64,000 bases of DNA from Agapanthus africanus (GCA_030015575.1 CM057340.1:756841632-756905631); one strand, 5' to 3'; counted from the stretch's first letter, positions 1-12,746 are shown. The notes: generated by a model not told the origin, from the sequence alone. Numbers and translations: made by a program.

Positions 1-1090
1 TTTAACTTAAGATCTTATACGTTTTGTCAGTTTATAAAGATCTCAGTTTTTCTTGAGTTTTCCTTCTAAAGCGTAGTCTCCAATCCGAAATTTCTATCAT
101 CTCTAAGGAAGATATAAGCCCTACTCTTCATTCCTATATTTCCTTCAAATATCGATCATATACCCCTATGTGTGTGTAATTTCACCCATACACTTATGAA
201 TTCAATTAAAGCTATATTACCCTTGCCCTAATACTTAGTACTACATCTTTTTATTTAATGATGGGCAGATTTGCTCACACTCTTTTCATGCAACTACTAC
301 TGTTTCTTGAGGCACTAATCAACCGATTACCGAGTATGTGAGCCTATTAAAGCATAAACAGTGGTTTCCAGGTCTTGTAATATACACAATTTTTCTCTCT
401 TTTTTTCCTTTTTTTCTTTTTTCTTTTTTTTCCAAGGTCGGATATATTTTTCAGCGACGCTCTTTTGATGGTTAGTTACAAATACCATTTTTCTTTCATA
501 CAATGCTTTTAGGCAAGAGTATTTCTACGTATGCTCTACTATCCCAAGTTTTAAGGTGTGTGTAAGTGCAGTTTGTAAGGTATATACTTTCTGAATTTAG
601 ACTTGAGAATAGAAACTATTTTTCACTTATTCTTCAATAAAGCTTTCAATATTTTCTCTTCATTTCAACTTAACTCAAGAACCGAACTCAAGATTACTTA
701 CTTCTAAACAAACTGCAAGGACGTATATTTACTACAGTTATACTTCAAGGAAGATTATTTTTAGGGTTTTCAATTACTAAGTATAGGATTTAGTTATTTC
801 TAACTAGTCAACCTTCATGTCGAACTCGAGTCTAAATAGCCAACTAAGACACATTTTTTTGGTTTTTTTTAGGGATAACAATGCAATATAGAAATATATA
901 TATATGATGCAATATGGAATTTAAACATGAAAACAAAATAACAAATATTTACAAAAAAACGTGCAGATGCAGAATGCATGGATAGCTATTTACAACAAAC
1001 CCCACCCCCAAACTTACTCACATCAGTGCCCTCACTGCTGTCTACTACGTCTCCTAGAACCAGACACGGTACCAATCGTGCCAGCACTAC
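1..1090 (-). other. 3' noncoding region of Athila element A
   Basis: AT-rich stretch with no convincing coding sequence on either strand. A polypurine-like AAGTTTGGGGG tract (minus strand, near 1003-1017) lies just after the stop of the env-position ORF. The same motif recurs in the 3' region of element B. No sequence matching the LTR at 25651-26994 is visible here, so the 3' LTR is presumably outside the window. A poly-pyrimidine run lies at 395-435. Confidence 0.5.
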
Positions 1091-2050
1091 TCATGTCAGC
1101 TTCACTGGTGTCAGCACCTCGACCCTCGCTCTCGCTCTCTCATCCCGTGCCAACATGATAGACATCCCCTGCTCTAAACTCGTAATACGCTGATCAAAAT
1201 TCGTCAGCATCCTTAACACTCTCTCGACCCCGCTATGAGTACGCAGCAGGAAGAGTGCTTGCTCAGCGGGGGTCAGCTCCTCATCGCTCAATGTGAAACT
1301 CGAGCTGGGGGTCTCTTCCATCACATCCTCAGCCGGTTCGATGCGCGACCATAATCCGTGAAGTCTAGTGTATGACATGGACACACCCTCAACTAGGTGT
1401 CGAATAGGAACCCCTATATGCATAAAAGTATCAAAATCCTCTACAGGAAGGAAATAGCGATACAATTGTATCACTAACATTGGGCACAGATAATTGGCCA
1501 CCCCTTTGCCGGCGCTAATCGAATGTAACAGTATGGTGCACATGTCATAGCTTGGGTTTTTCATCATCAGTGTGTGCACAATGTGTAGGGATGGAGTAAA
1601 AAAAGTGGTGTTATGCGAACTACCAAACATGTTATTTTGGCCCCAACGGCACACGGTTAATACATTCGCATATAGCGTATTTCTAAGAATTCCATTCTTA
1701 GGTTCTCTAGAACAACTATCGCCCCTCAATGACATGTAATCCTCAAATCGAAGTGGTTGGTCATGAGCGGGGATACGGAGTATCAAATTTACTTCATGAA
1801 TCAAGTTTCTATCTACCACAATTTCCTGATCCTCCCAAAACAAATGTATAAACCCATAATTGGCTAAACATCCCTCCTCCATGCTTTCAAAAAAACGATC
1901 AACGAGAACCGGAAGCGCAAATACGTTTGGATGGTTGTACAATATGTAATTCCATCCGTATTTTTGGATTTCGTCGCTAAAATATCTACCATACAAGTCG
2001 TGGGCGAACATTTCATAGAAATCCCTCTCAAATTGAAAACTGTGAGCCAT
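1091..2050 (-). CDS. Athila 3' ORF in env-like position, open over 319 codons
   Basis: An uninterrupted 319-residue frame starts MAHSFQFERDFYEMF and ends after an acidic stretch and a helical tail. It lies downstream of integrase on the same strand, where Athila elements carry an extra ORF often called env-like. I see no clear signal peptide or strong membrane segment. The middle third (RNTLYANVLTVCRWGQ and the following GKGVANYLCPMLVIQLYRYF) resembles the plant Athila ORF proteins that recur downstream of pol. Residues about 240-310 are charged and could form a coiled coil. The function of this family is unknown. The family call is by position and general resemblance, not a profile match. 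It could also be described as a generic plant transposon protein. Confidence 0.6.
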   Translation of the reverse strand: MAHSFQFERDFYEMFAHDLYGRYFSDEIQKYGWNYILYNHPNVFALPVLVDRFFESMEEGCLANYGFIHLFWEDQEIVVDRNLIHEVNLILRIPAHDQPLRFEDYMSLRGDSCSREPKNGILRNTLYANVLTVCRWGQNNMFGSSHNTTFFTPSLHIVHTLMMKNPSYDMCTILLHSISAGKGVANYLCPMLVIQLYRYFLPVEDFDTFMHIGVPIRHLVEGVSMSYTRLHGLWSRIEPAEDVMEETPSSSFTLSDEELTPAEQALFLLRTHSGVERVLRMLTNFDQRITSLEQGMSIMLARDERARARVEVLTPVKLT

Positions 2051-2729
2051 TGAACATAAGATATAATTTTAACAATTCTACAGAGAGGAGATAAAAAAAA
2101 GCAAACCTCCTCTGAAATTTTCAGAGGGTGAAGTGGTGAATCGGCGGCGGATCCGCGGTCTAGGGAGCTGTCAGCGGCGGTTCCGCGGTCACGTCATGGG
2201 ATCTCTGGTGGAGCTTGTGGTATTATTGGTTAGGGATTTGAGAGAGATGGGGGCTGAAGACTTGGGTTTGAGAAAAATAAGAGAAGAGGGGTTTTTAAAA
2301 GGGAAAGTCAAAGGTTGTTCAAAATATGACCTCTTTTTGCATAAAAACCCTTCTAAATTTTTTTTCTCTTTTCACATATTCTCGAATATTTACAAAAGAA
2401 CCCGTCCCCCTTTTTTATTCTTTTTTAAAATATTTTTTTTTTTATTTTTATACAAAAGGGAATTTCACCAGGCAAGAAATATCCCGACACACAAAACTGA
2501 GTATTTATAAGACCGGGATGCTCGTCAAAAGAACAAAAATGGATATGCACCGGACAAGAATATCCATACACACACACACACACACAAGATGGTATATACA
2601 TACCCCCAAACTTATCTGAAACGGTGTTTCCACTGTTTATGACTGGATAACCGAAGTTTGGTGGTGAACAAAGGAAGATTAGGCAATGTAAACAGGCTCC
2701 TGCAAGATCAGGAGCACCTCCGATGGTTC
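2051..2729 (-). other. Spacer of element A between integrase and 3' ORF
   Basis: Noncoding part of element A. It contains two copies of a GC-rich dyad (GCGGATCCGCGGTC near 2145-2160 and GCGGTTCCGCGGTC near 2176-2190) that recurs in other Athila parts of this window. It also holds a poly-T tract, an (AC)n run near 2567-2586 and a PPT-like GTTTGGGGG motif on the minus strand near 2600. The right edge is the TSD GGTTC (2725-2729) of the solo LTR. Confidence 0.55.
2567..2586. repeat. (AC)n microsatellite
   Basis: About ten AC units in the spacer of element A. Confidence 0.85.
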
Positions 2730-4872
2730 TGAAAGTATGCCTTAGCACCACTACTAGGTTTAAACATGCATCAAGTATATAATTTTAAAAAATCCAGTGT
2801 GCTAAAGCATGCTAACCTAGAATCGAACTAGAGAATTAGGATTTGTAAACAAGTAAAGACATTCTATACTTAGTTAAAAGGGAATACAACCTTTGTAGAC
2901 CGGTCCTTCACTTCTAAAACTCCAAGTAGTAGTCCCAAGAACTCATCTTAAGCTCCACTTGGTGAGTGAAACGAGCTTGCTTAGTCGTCTTCGAGGCTAA
3001 AAATGATCCTCCTTGAAGAATCTCTAACTTAAGCTACCTCTTCACTAATTAAGGAATTAGTGAAGCAAACAAGTTACACTAATGGGCTAGATGAGAGTAG
3101 GTTGATGAAGTAGGAATTTTTCTCACTTTAGAATTCTATTTCTCTTTTTCTTTTTCTCTCAGGAAAATTCTAGAGGAGAAGAAGTTGAACCTTGAACTAG
3201 GGTGAAGAAAAATATCTCAAGTGATATTTGTAGAGAGTTAACCATGGCTAAGGATAAAGATTAGGTTATAAAATATCTAGAGTAAAACAAAATTAGTGGG
3301 ATGAGTCATGGCTTCTTGAAGCATCTTAAGTCATGCTCATTTTCCACTAATTTTCTTTTTACCTTAAATATAAATCACCCAACATTATCCTTGGCTTGGT
3401 GTGAGTCCCATACACCCATGTTCTATGTATCATCCACCATGACACAATAGTAAATATAACATATGTATATAAATGTGTGTGTGTGTGTATCACATAATTA
3501 TATATATATCAACATGAGAAGGAATTGTTTAGTGAGCTAATATTAGTTAATATATATTAATATATCAAATATATAAATATATATATCAAATTATTAAAAC
3601 AACACTTGATTCAATAATCCGGTTATATTATATATGACCAACTAATGTCACTTATATGTATATCAATTTATTGAATCAACACTTGATTCAATAACCCGGT
3701 TATATCACATATAACCTCATCGATATCATATATTGCGAGATTAGAATACGGCATCACATACACGTGTTTAATAAAGCATTTGCACATATCATATATGTGC
3801 CCTACTTCATTTCACTTGAGCTAGGAAACCTCTGTGTGGGACTCTAAAGACTCGTCAATACACCAGCAGTAGGTAATGATCACATCAGTTACCCATAAGC
3901 CATCAACGGTACTAGCTGGACGTAACGGCTATCCAGGTTTTGAGCGAATAGAAGATTAACAAGCAAACTTGTCCAAACTCCCATGAAGCCTATAAGTAAC
4001 ACTTACCGTACAGTCCGGTCTCTTCGTCTGTTATGTCGCATATCAAGTCTAGGGGTGGAATCGGCAGACTCCAATAACTTAATAAGTCATGCCGATGTGT
4101 GGCCTATAACCATTCGAGAAACTACTGATAACACTTACCAGTAAATCTCATCAGCCCTGGTTAGGGACTTGTTGTTATAGCTAATCGAGCATAGCAAAAC
4201 ATCAACTCCCTATACCGGGAGAGAAGAAACCCCTCCTATCGCTCATCGCTTCCATGTGACTCCGGACTGTACCCAAAATCCACCTGTTTGCACGACTCCT
4301 TTGAGCCGTGGTAGGGAGGAAATCAAAGCATAGTGGGAACCACACAAGAATCTTATGACGATCTCGGGTCTATAGACTAACCTGTACAAGTGTCACCAGA
4401 GAACTGCTATCTGACGATAGGTATGGTACCATCTACGAGTTCTCGGCGAGTCCTGTTCGGTGTACCCATTCTCTAATGAGCACCTGTGTATAATCTTTGA
4501 TGTCAAACACCAATGGTTGTAGGATCAACCATCGGCCCCATACAGGGTCATGAAATATACACACTAGTCTATTCTGGAATATCGATGCCCTGTCTCGATA
4601 CTCCCTCAACTAAGAACAGTTAAAGGATGTGCTTACGAACTACACAATCCCCATTAGTATGATCTGCATTATAGTCCTGGTAGTCAAGCTAACATCCTAA
4701 GGGCTTTATCAACATGTATCAGAGAGAAAGAATAATATAAGTGTACATGTTTAGATAAAGAGCAACCAGATAGCATACTATCATGTCGAGTAAGAAAGTC
4801 CGCTATATATATATGTCCCAGTATCCACTATAATATACAATAATGACCTCTAGGGCATACATATGACTAACA
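2730..4872 (-). mobile_element. Solo LTR of a Tork/Angela-type Copia element, copy 1
   Basis: On the minus strand the sequence starts TGTTAGTCATATGTATGCCC at 4872 and ends CA at 2730. TGTTxG...TATGCCCTAGAGG is the usual start of Tork/Angela-group Copia LTRs. A perfect 5-bp TSD GGTTC flanks it (2725-2729 and 4873-4877), which fixes both ends. Length is 2143 bp, with no internal region. It is homologous over its length to 19270-21488, and more distantly to 56688-58697. It lies in the 3' end of the integrase region of element A, in the same transcriptional sense. Solo LTRs arise by recombination between the two LTRs of a complete insertion. Confidence 0.95.
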
Positions 4873-4877
4873 GGTTC

Positions 4878-6160
4878 TGCTGTAAGGAACGGTTTTACTC
4901 TGTGTCCGTTCATTTTGAATAGTGAATCGTCCTTCGGATCCTCCAAATCCACTGCGCCATGCGGGTATACACACTGCACAAAAAAAGGTCCCTTCCAGCG
5001 AGATCGAAGCTTACCGAGATGGAAATAGAGTCTAGTGTCGTAAAAAAGTACATGTTGTCCAGGCGTGAAAGTTTTGTGCATAAGGTTTTTATCATAAAAC
5101 AGCTTCGTTCGATTCTTTATAACAACCGCGTTTTCGTAAGCCTTATCCCGAAGCTCGTTTAGTTCGTTAAGTTGCAGCTTCCTATACCTTCCCGCATCTT
5201 CAAGATTGAAGTTTAGCTCTTTGATCATCCAAAATACGCGATATTCGATTTTCACAGAGAGGTGGCAAGCCTTTCCGTACACAAGCCGATAGGGAGACAT
5301 GCCAAGATCAGTCTTGTACGCAATTCGAAATGCCCAAAGGGCATCGGTTAATTTCAAAGATCAATCATTGCGGTTCCTAGAAACCGTTTTCTCCAATATT
5401 TGCTTGATTTGCCAATTTGAAATTTCGGATTGCCCAAAAGTTTGGGGGTGGTAGTGCATGGATAGCTTGTGATTAATCGAGTATTTCTGCATCAAGGTCT
5501 CGAAAGACCGATTGCAGAAATGTGTCCCATTGTCGCTAATGATAGCGTGAAGGTGCCCAAACTAGGAAAATATGTTTTCTTTAAGGAATCTAACAATAAC
5601 CTTGTTGTCGTTCGTCCGGCTCGACATTGTCTCGACCTATTTAGAGACATAATCAACAGCTAAAAGAATGTACAGGTTCCCAAAAGTGTTGGGAAACGGG
5701 CCCATGAAATCTATCCTCCAAACACCAAACTTCTCAATAACCAGAATTGGTTGGAACGACATTTCGTTTCTCCTAGAAATCCGGCCCAAATGTTGGTACC
5801 GGGAGAATGTCTTGCAGTAATCATGGGCATCTTTGAAAAGTTGTAGCCAGTAAAAGCCACACTGCAAGACTTTCTCAGCTGTTTTTCTTGAGCCAAAATG
5901 CCCGTCACACGCTTGATCGTTGCAAAACGACAACACACTCTTGAACTCGTTATCAGGTATAACCGGCTAATGATTTGGTTTGGAAAATACTTGAACAGGT
6001 AGGGTTCGTCCCAGAAAAAGTGTTTTATCTGGGATAAAAATCTAAGTTTTTCCTGACTCGACCATTCGTTTGGTATGAGTCTTGTCACTAAATAGTTCTC
6101 AATATCTGCGAACCACGGTTCGCAAGATACTGTCAAGAGTTTTTCATCAGGAAAAACATC
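4878..6160 (-). pseudogene. Integrase region of Athila element A (broken)
   Basis: Read on the minus strand: a zinc-binding region (about 5830-6140), the catalytic core containing the FGVWRIDFMGPFPNTFG and LLAVDYVSK motifs (about 5400-5760), and the C-terminal region (4878-5360) with the conserved SPYRLVYGKACHLSVKIEY and NGHRVKPF blocks. All match the equivalents in element B. The open stretch 5357-4803 runs artificially into the solo LTR. Integrases of this family join element cDNA to the chromosome in the nucleus. The region is broken and is treated as a fossil. Confidence 0.85.
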
Positions 6161-6189
6161 ATTAATTAGGAGAGGAAGCGTCGGCGAAG

Positions 6190-7480
6190 AAGGAAGTCAT
6201 GAAAGATAATTGGCTACTACGTTTTCATATCCTCTTTTGTCCTTAATGGGAAGGTCAAACTCTTGAAGTAAAAGGATCTAACGTATTAGCCGAGATTTGG
6301 CATCCTTTTTCGCAAAAAGATGTCTCAAAGCGGAATGATCAGTGTAGACAATGAATGGGGAGCCAATGAGATATGGCCCGAATTTCTCCAAAGCGAATAC
6401 AACCGCCAAGAACACTTTATTGGTTGTCGTACAGTTCATTTGTGCGTCATTCAAGGTCCGGATCGCGTAGTGTATTACGTGCGGTATCTTATCGATGTGA
6501 TATCCTAGGAACACTGTGATAGAAAAGTCGGATGCATCGCACATAATCTCGAAAGGATGCGTCCATTCGGGAGAAGAAAGAATGGGAGCAGTGTTGAGTG
6601 AGCTTCTCAGTGATTCAAAAGCAGTTAAACAACTTGAGTCGAAGTTGAACATGGTCTCCTTGGCCAGAAGAAGAGTCAAGGGTCTAGCAATCTTGTTAAA
6701 ATCCTTGATGAACCGTCTATAGAAACCGACATGGCCAAGAAAATATCTAATATCTCTGACGCATTTGGGAGGAGGGAGGTTGGAAATGACATCAATCTTT
6801 GCTTGTCAACCTCGATTCCATTTTGCGAAATGATATGTCCTAAGACAATACATTCAGGCACCATGATATGACATTTCTCCCCGTTTAAAGTGAGATTTTT
6901 ATCCTTACATCGGGTAAGGACAGCGTCAAGATGTTGTAGAAACTTGTCAAAAGAATCGCCAAAGATGAAGAAACCATCCATGAATATCTCCAGAAATTTC
7001 TCAACCATGTCAGAGAATATTCCCATCATACGCCGTTGAAAAGCGGCAGGAGCATTGCATAGCCCAAAGGGCATGTGGCGATATGCGAACGTGTCGAAAG
7101 GAAAAGTGAAAGTGGTTTTTTTTGTTTTTTCTTGGCGATGGGAATCTGGTTGTAGCCTGAGTAACAGTCCAGAAAACAATAGAACTCATGTTCAGCTAAT
7201 CTTTCGAGCATTTGGTCAATGAATGGTAGCGGAAAATGATCTCTTGCCTTGCGGCGTTGAGTTTTCGATAATCAATGCATACTCGCCACCCAGTTTGGGT
7301 GCGAATAGGGATTAACTCGTTTGCCTCGTTTGTGATGACCGTAATGCCCGATTTTTTAGGGACAATGTGTATAAGACTGACCCATTAGCTGTCTGAAATA
7401 GGGTAAATGGCACCACTATCCAGACATTTGACGATCTCTTTTTTCATATCCTCCTTCATGAATGGATTCAATCGCCTTTG
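6190..7480 (-). pseudogene. Reverse transcriptase and RNase H region of element A (broken)
   Basis: Reverse transcriptase blocks are visible on the minus strand (FDTFAYRHMPFGLCNAPAAF followed by LEIFMDGFFIFGDSFDKFL, then CIVLGHIISQNGIEV). RNase H follows (FEIMCDASDFSITVFLG, then IVYTDHSALRHLFAKKDAK). Order and spacing agree with element B. The segment between about 7180 and 7385 also reads as reverse transcriptase but in pieces. Several interruptions are present. Confidence 0.88.
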
Positions 7481-8500
7481 TGGAGCCCTAGCTGGTTTGG
7501 CATCATTCATCATATGAATGTGATGTTCAACGATTAGGAGACTAATCCCCTTGATGTCCGCCATCGTCCAGCCGAAAGCTTGCCGATTTGACTGCAAGAC
7601 CGCGAGAAGGGTTTTCTCTTGCTTTAGAGCTAGAGAAGCCGAGATGATTACTGGGTGGGTCTCATTTTCACCTAAGTAAGCATACATAGGGCGAGACGGC
7701 AATGATTTGAGTTCAAGTGTCGGAGGAGAAACATTTGAAGGCAAGATCGGAGAAAATGTCTCGAACTCAAAGGATTCCAAGAGGGGCTCAAAACGAGTGT
7801 ATGCAATAGAGTTGGATGGTTCAACCAACGCATCCGAAAATTCAAAAGATTTAAACTCGGGTGGTAACAAGCTATGATCGTTTAAAAACGTGAAGCACTC
7901 GTATTCGTTGTCAGAGTCGGAAGCAGCAGGTTTAAAGAGGAACGCACTAATAGCATCAAGATCACTGTTATCAAACAAGAATTCTTCAAATTCACAGTCC
8001 TTGGGGGCGATTTCCTGAATGGAATAGACATCCAGTATATGAGCGTTCGATTCAGATGGCTGATTCCATAACCTAAAAATGTTGAGTTCAATTATCATGT
8101 TACCAAAAGATAGGTTCATGGAACCATTTCTACAATTGATCACCGCATTTGAGGTTGCAAGGAATGGGCGACCGAGAATCATCGGAATTTGATTCCAGGG
8201 GTTAGCTATAGGTTGTGTGTCTAAAACAATAAAATCTACGGGGAATATGAAGTCCCCAACCTTAATCAACACATCCTCTAGCTCACCCCTTGGATGGGTG
8301 ATAGATCGGTCAGCCATTTGAAGAGTACAATACGTAGGTTTCAGTTCTCCTACACTGAGTTGCTCATAAACTGAATAAGGAAGAAGGCTAACACTGGCAC
8401 AAAGATCCCAAAGAGAGCGAATGATGTTTTTAGCCCCAATGGTTATTGAAATCGTAGGACAGCCTGGGTCCTTCCTTTTTTGTGGTAAATCTTAGGTAAC
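7480..8500 (-). pseudogene. Protease and protease-RT linker of element A
   Basis: The aspartic protease region lies about 8100-8480 on the minus strand. It is followed by the conserved MADRSITHPRGELEDVLIKV and LGRPFLATSNAVINCRNGSM blocks typical of Athila proteases. A long, less conserved acidic linker then leads to the start of the reverse transcriptase (SNRQAFGWTMADIKG, near 7540-7590). The frame 8317-7385 is open for 310 codons and continues into the reverse transcriptase start. Element B has the same layout at 15800-16800. Confidence 0.8.
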
Positions 8501-8659
8501 AACATCACTCACATTACCGGCCAAGAAAACTTTCTTTAGTACCTGAGATTTCCTCTTTCTAGTGCACAAGTCTTTCAAGATTTTTGCGTAAGACAGGACT
8601 TGCTGAATTGCATCTAAGAGGGGAATATTAATGTTAACCGGTTTGAAAAACTCCATAAT

Positions 8660-10690
8660 CTTCTCCATTTATGGATTTTGTTTATTTGATCTCAACCGGT
8701 ATGGAAATGGAGCTTTATTGAAATTGGTTGAGTCCAATACTTGTGGAAGAGATTGCGGAGATGGAACGGAATCCAAAACTGGAGTTTGAGTGGAGAGAGA
8801 TGTGGATCCGTTCGAAGCAGCAGTTGAAGAAGAAGAGCCTTTTGAAGAATGGAAAATAGGCTCACAAGAAGAAGAGGAAGAAAGAAAGGAAGAAACGGCT
8901 GGGGTGACATCATCATCAATTCGTGCGCCAATATTTTTGTTCAACATTCTTCCAGATCTCAATGCAGTCACGGCACACACATTATGGTTCTGTTGTTCAA
9001 GAGAAACATGTACATTATGTGGGTGATTAGGATTTGGGAATGGTTGAGATGAAAGCTTTCTTTTCTCTCACTCGCTCAAGGCCGCGTTCAGCTGTGCAAT
9101 TTGTGCTTTGATGGTCTTAATGATTTGCCCTTGTGCAGCGGTATGTTGCACCAGGGACTGAATAGAAGATTGGATGTTGGCGATGGATTGAGTCGATTTC
9201 TTTACAAATGTCTCTAGACTCCGTTCTAACGAGGAAACCTTATCATTATTTGACGGAACAAAGTTTTTTTGAGGAAAAGAATTGTTGTAAGGTGCAAAAT
9301 TGTTCGTCGGATTCTGAAAAGGTTGGGGTTAAAAAGGTTGCTGAAATTGTTGTTGAGCTTGTTGTTGAAAAGGAAAAGGCCTCTGAAAGTTGTTTTGGCC
9401 TTAGAATTGATGCTGGTTCTGATTCTAGGCGAAATTAGGGTGGTTCCTCTAACCGGGATTGTATGTGGAAGTGTATGGATCGTTTCTTGGTCTTTGCTGA
9501 AATGCAGCATTAACCTGATCCTGTTCTTGAGATGGTGGGTTGTAAGGACACTTTTCGGTCAAATAAGATGGATCCAAATAACAAGCACAAATGGTACGAT
9601 GGGAAGGAACATGGGTAGGAGAAGGAGATGAGAATTTACTCTCAATTCCCTCCAGTTTCTGCGTAATTGCAGCCATCTCGGCCTTCATTGCAATATATCG
9701 AGTTGGTGAACTCCTATCCTAGAAAGACCTGAAGAAGAAGAAGTTGAAGCATTCGGTCGGGTGCTCTCCCATTGTAGCGTCTTTTCCGCAAGATTGTCAA
9801 AGAATTGCCAAGCCTTCTCATCAGATTTGGACAGGAAGTGGCCTTGACAGATGGTCTCCATCAACTTTCTAGTTGCTGGATTTAGGCCCTCGTACAGAGT
9901 TTGGCAAAGTTTCCATTTCTCTATACCACGATGAGGAAACTGAACAAGGAGGTCCTTATACTGGTCAAAGCACTTTCAAAAAGGTTCAGTTGGAAGCTGG
10001 GTGAATTGGTTTATCTCGTTTCGGATCCATGCAGTCTTGTAATTTGGGTAGAATTTCTTCAGAAACGCTTTCACAAAATCGTCCCAACTGGTTATCGAAT
10101 GAGATGCGGTGCTATAAAGCACTTTTCAGCAAGGTCATAAAGAGTGAAAGGAATAACTCATAGCCGTATAGCATCATCAAACAGTTGGGTTGTCATCATC
10201 ATCGCACACACGTTTTGGAATTTATTGATGAAGATGTAGGTATCTTCGAATTCAAGCCTGTGAAATTTAGGCAACATATAGATGGAGTGGGGCTTAATTT
10301 TGAAATTATCCCCATTGGCCGGTGGGAGAGAAAGACAAGTGGGGAATGCAACGTGGGTAGGATAGAAACGATCTTGGAGCGTGATTCACTGCGGCGCTAC
10401 TAGAGGTGGTTGTGGGTTATTCGCAACAAGTGGAGGTGGAATTATTCCTGGGGAAGGTAAAGTGATGTTAGGAAGAAATCTCAATATCTCGGAAGAAGAG
10501 TTGGGTGAAGGTGAAAGTGAAGATGTATGAACAGAATCACAGTCAACGTCAGAGTTGGCCGGCAAAGGTAAGGGTGAAAGGGGCGTAGAAGGAGTTTCGA
10601 TGTCGGTGTCGATCGCGCAGTAGGTAGAGACTAACGAAACACGGACTAGGCAGACACTAGTGTCCCGAGTCCGAATGGACATACACTAAA
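8660..10690 (-). pseudogene. Gag region of Athila element A (broken)
   Basis: From high to low coordinates on the minus strand: a Ser/Pro-rich N-terminal part (10386-10682); the Retrotrans_gag-type region (about 9800-10340), recognisable by its counterpart in element B; a cysteine-rich segment with CACYLDPSYLTEKCPYNPP (9449-9688) resembling a zinc knuckle; and a Ser-rich linker starting AVTALRSGRMLN (8669-8980). The LRSGR linker is a marker of Athila-type elements. Gag forms the particle shell in this family. Broken in several places. Confidence 0.75.
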
Positions 10691-10986
10691 GGGAGTTTAC
10701 TGTAGTCAAAGCATAGAATCTGAAGGTAAGAAAATGTCAATGGAGAAAAGTCGGTGAAAGGTATGTGGAATGGAAATTTGGCGATAATTGGCAAGTTTTT
10801 ATGAAATTTTTGGGTTCTTTAAATTTTTTTATACAGAGTTTTGCAAAATATATACAAATTTATGGACACAACTTCAAACAATCACAGTCACAATATGCAC
10901 AATCACACCTAGAGCTATGGTCTTCAAAGTCCACTAGACTGCTCCTAACTGTTGCTAACTGACAAGTTGTGAGATAACCCTCAAAT
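10691..10986 (-). other. Leader of element A, gag-proximal part
   Basis: Noncoding leader between the primer site and gag of element A. It is cut at 10987-10991 (CACCT) by the insertion of element B and resumes at 24719. Confidence 0.75.
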
Positions 10987-10991
10987 CACCT
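10987..10991. repeat. TSD of element B, left copy (CACCT)
   Basis: Identical 5-bp direct repeat at 24719-24723. Five base pairs is the usual duplication for Ty3/gypsy integrases. Confidence 0.93.
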
Positions 10992-12744
10992 TGATCAGTC
11001 GAAAATATTGCATCCTTAACACATCAATTTCCCTACCTTTTCTAATTATCTAAATGTGTTTGGTATAAATATAGCACATATTAGCAATTCGTCTGCAAAA
11101 TATCAAATAACATGTGTTATATATTATAACCGGCATTATGAGGGAAATTGTGTGTTTATTACTTCATGCATGATATTATACATCTCGACACGTTTCAGTA
11201 AGATTTTGTGCAGAAAATTATTCTGGTCAAAGAACCGGAATCACAAATTTGCTGATAAAACGCAGCAAGTCAAAGACTGCAAATCTGGCAGAAACCAAGA
11301 AAGGATATTAAGATTCCAGAAATCAGAAGAAGACTCTAAAGCCAAAACCAAACAACTGCAGAAAATCCATTCAAAGATCTCACTAAACGGCCATGGAACC
11401 GTGGCTGATCCAGGCTGATCCTCCGCGGATCCGGGACCGATCTGACTCGTTGGCGGTCGAACTTTTTCCCGAGGCTCCCCTTTTAACGTCCAAGCTTCCT
11501 CAAGACGCTATGAACTGTGTTTATTTCTTCAGAAGCTTCCCTTCAAACCTCCAAGCTTCTTGTGCAAGCTTGATACCTACTTAGCTTCCTATGCAAGCTT
11601 CATAACAACCTAGCTTCTAGTGGAAGATAAACCTAGCTTCTAGGGGAAGATAGAGGAGGATTATAAAAGGAGACTTAGGGCTTCATTCAAAAGGTTGTTG
11701 TTGTTGATCATTATTCATCAATTCCACACACAAGTTGAGTAACACAACCTGTAATCCAAACCGTAGCCCAAATCCAATTCCAAAGCCAAATCAAGATTCA
11801 TCGAGAAGCGAATCAAGCAAGCCATCAACGATCCTTTATCGCGACGCCGGTCTTCATCAAGAGCAAGTGATCGCCACTGTTCCACGACTCACGAAGATCG
11901 ATGCGAAGCTAATTTCGACGGATCTAATTACCTCCTCAAATCTTGTAGCCACGAATTGAGTAAATGTGTACCTAGTCATCGATTAATAAAGGTGATAATT
12001 GTAATTCTTGTTTTCTTTACATTCTTGCGTTATGAAAATTTATCGATTCTTGATTCTTTCATATTACATGATGTGTGAGTGAAATCTCCGCTTGTAAAGG
12101 ATTCGAGAGAATTGATAGATCTAATGATGATCAAATCTTCATACTAATCTTAAGTCTTATGAGATTTGTGAAGTTTAGCAAAATGAATCGTTGATAACCT
12201 AATTTGGAGCGAGATCACTTCTTGATTATTTCGTTGCAAATTAGGGATCAAATGATCGATGATTTTCTTTGCTAGAGTCTAGATCCGAATGATTATGATT
12301 GAAAATATAAGGGATAGTCAAGGAGAAAGCCTAATTTCTTCAATTGATCCCTAATCTTCAATCATCATCATCAATCTAGCTACAAATTATCAATAAATAA
12401 AATTAGGAATTATTAGATTCATCATTAGCTATTAATTCGATCGAATCATACAAGCCATTCTTCATTATCTTGATAAATCAATTTGATATTGGATAAATTC
12501 ATAAATTCTTGATTCTAGATCTATTTTCTTTATATTTCTTGAACTAAATCTCACAAATCTTGAATCATTTCCTTTACTATTTTCATTTCAATTCATCTAA
12601 AACAAAATCGATCAAAACATGAATCTCTGTGGACGATCCGTGCTCACTAACAAGCGCTATATGCGACACCGTTATTGATTGCGGCGATACAAATTTCTTT
12701 GGTTGTAAAACATTTTACTTAACACGTCAAGAAAAGATCAATCA
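10992..12744 (+). repeat. 5' LTR of element B
   Basis: Starts TGATCAGTCGAAAATATTGC and ends GATCAATCA. It aligns end to end with 22979-24718. It includes a TATA-like box (11662-11669), a cluster of AGCTTC words upstream of it, and CCGCGG dyads near 11421-11432. Confidence 0.95.
11662..11669 (+). promoter_or_regulatory. Probable TATA box of the B LTR
   Basis: TATAAAAG inside the 5' LTR, conserved in the 3' LTR at 23636-23643. It follows a roughly 160-bp stretch rich in AGCTTC words. Position within the LTR fits a promoter at the U3/R boundary. Inferred from sequence only. Confidence 0.6.
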
Positions 12745-12746
12745 AA

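Noticed and set aside
2133-2751. Overlapping small frames of about 100 codons
   Set aside because: Noncoding spacer of element A; the frames are driven by poly-T and (AC)n tracts.
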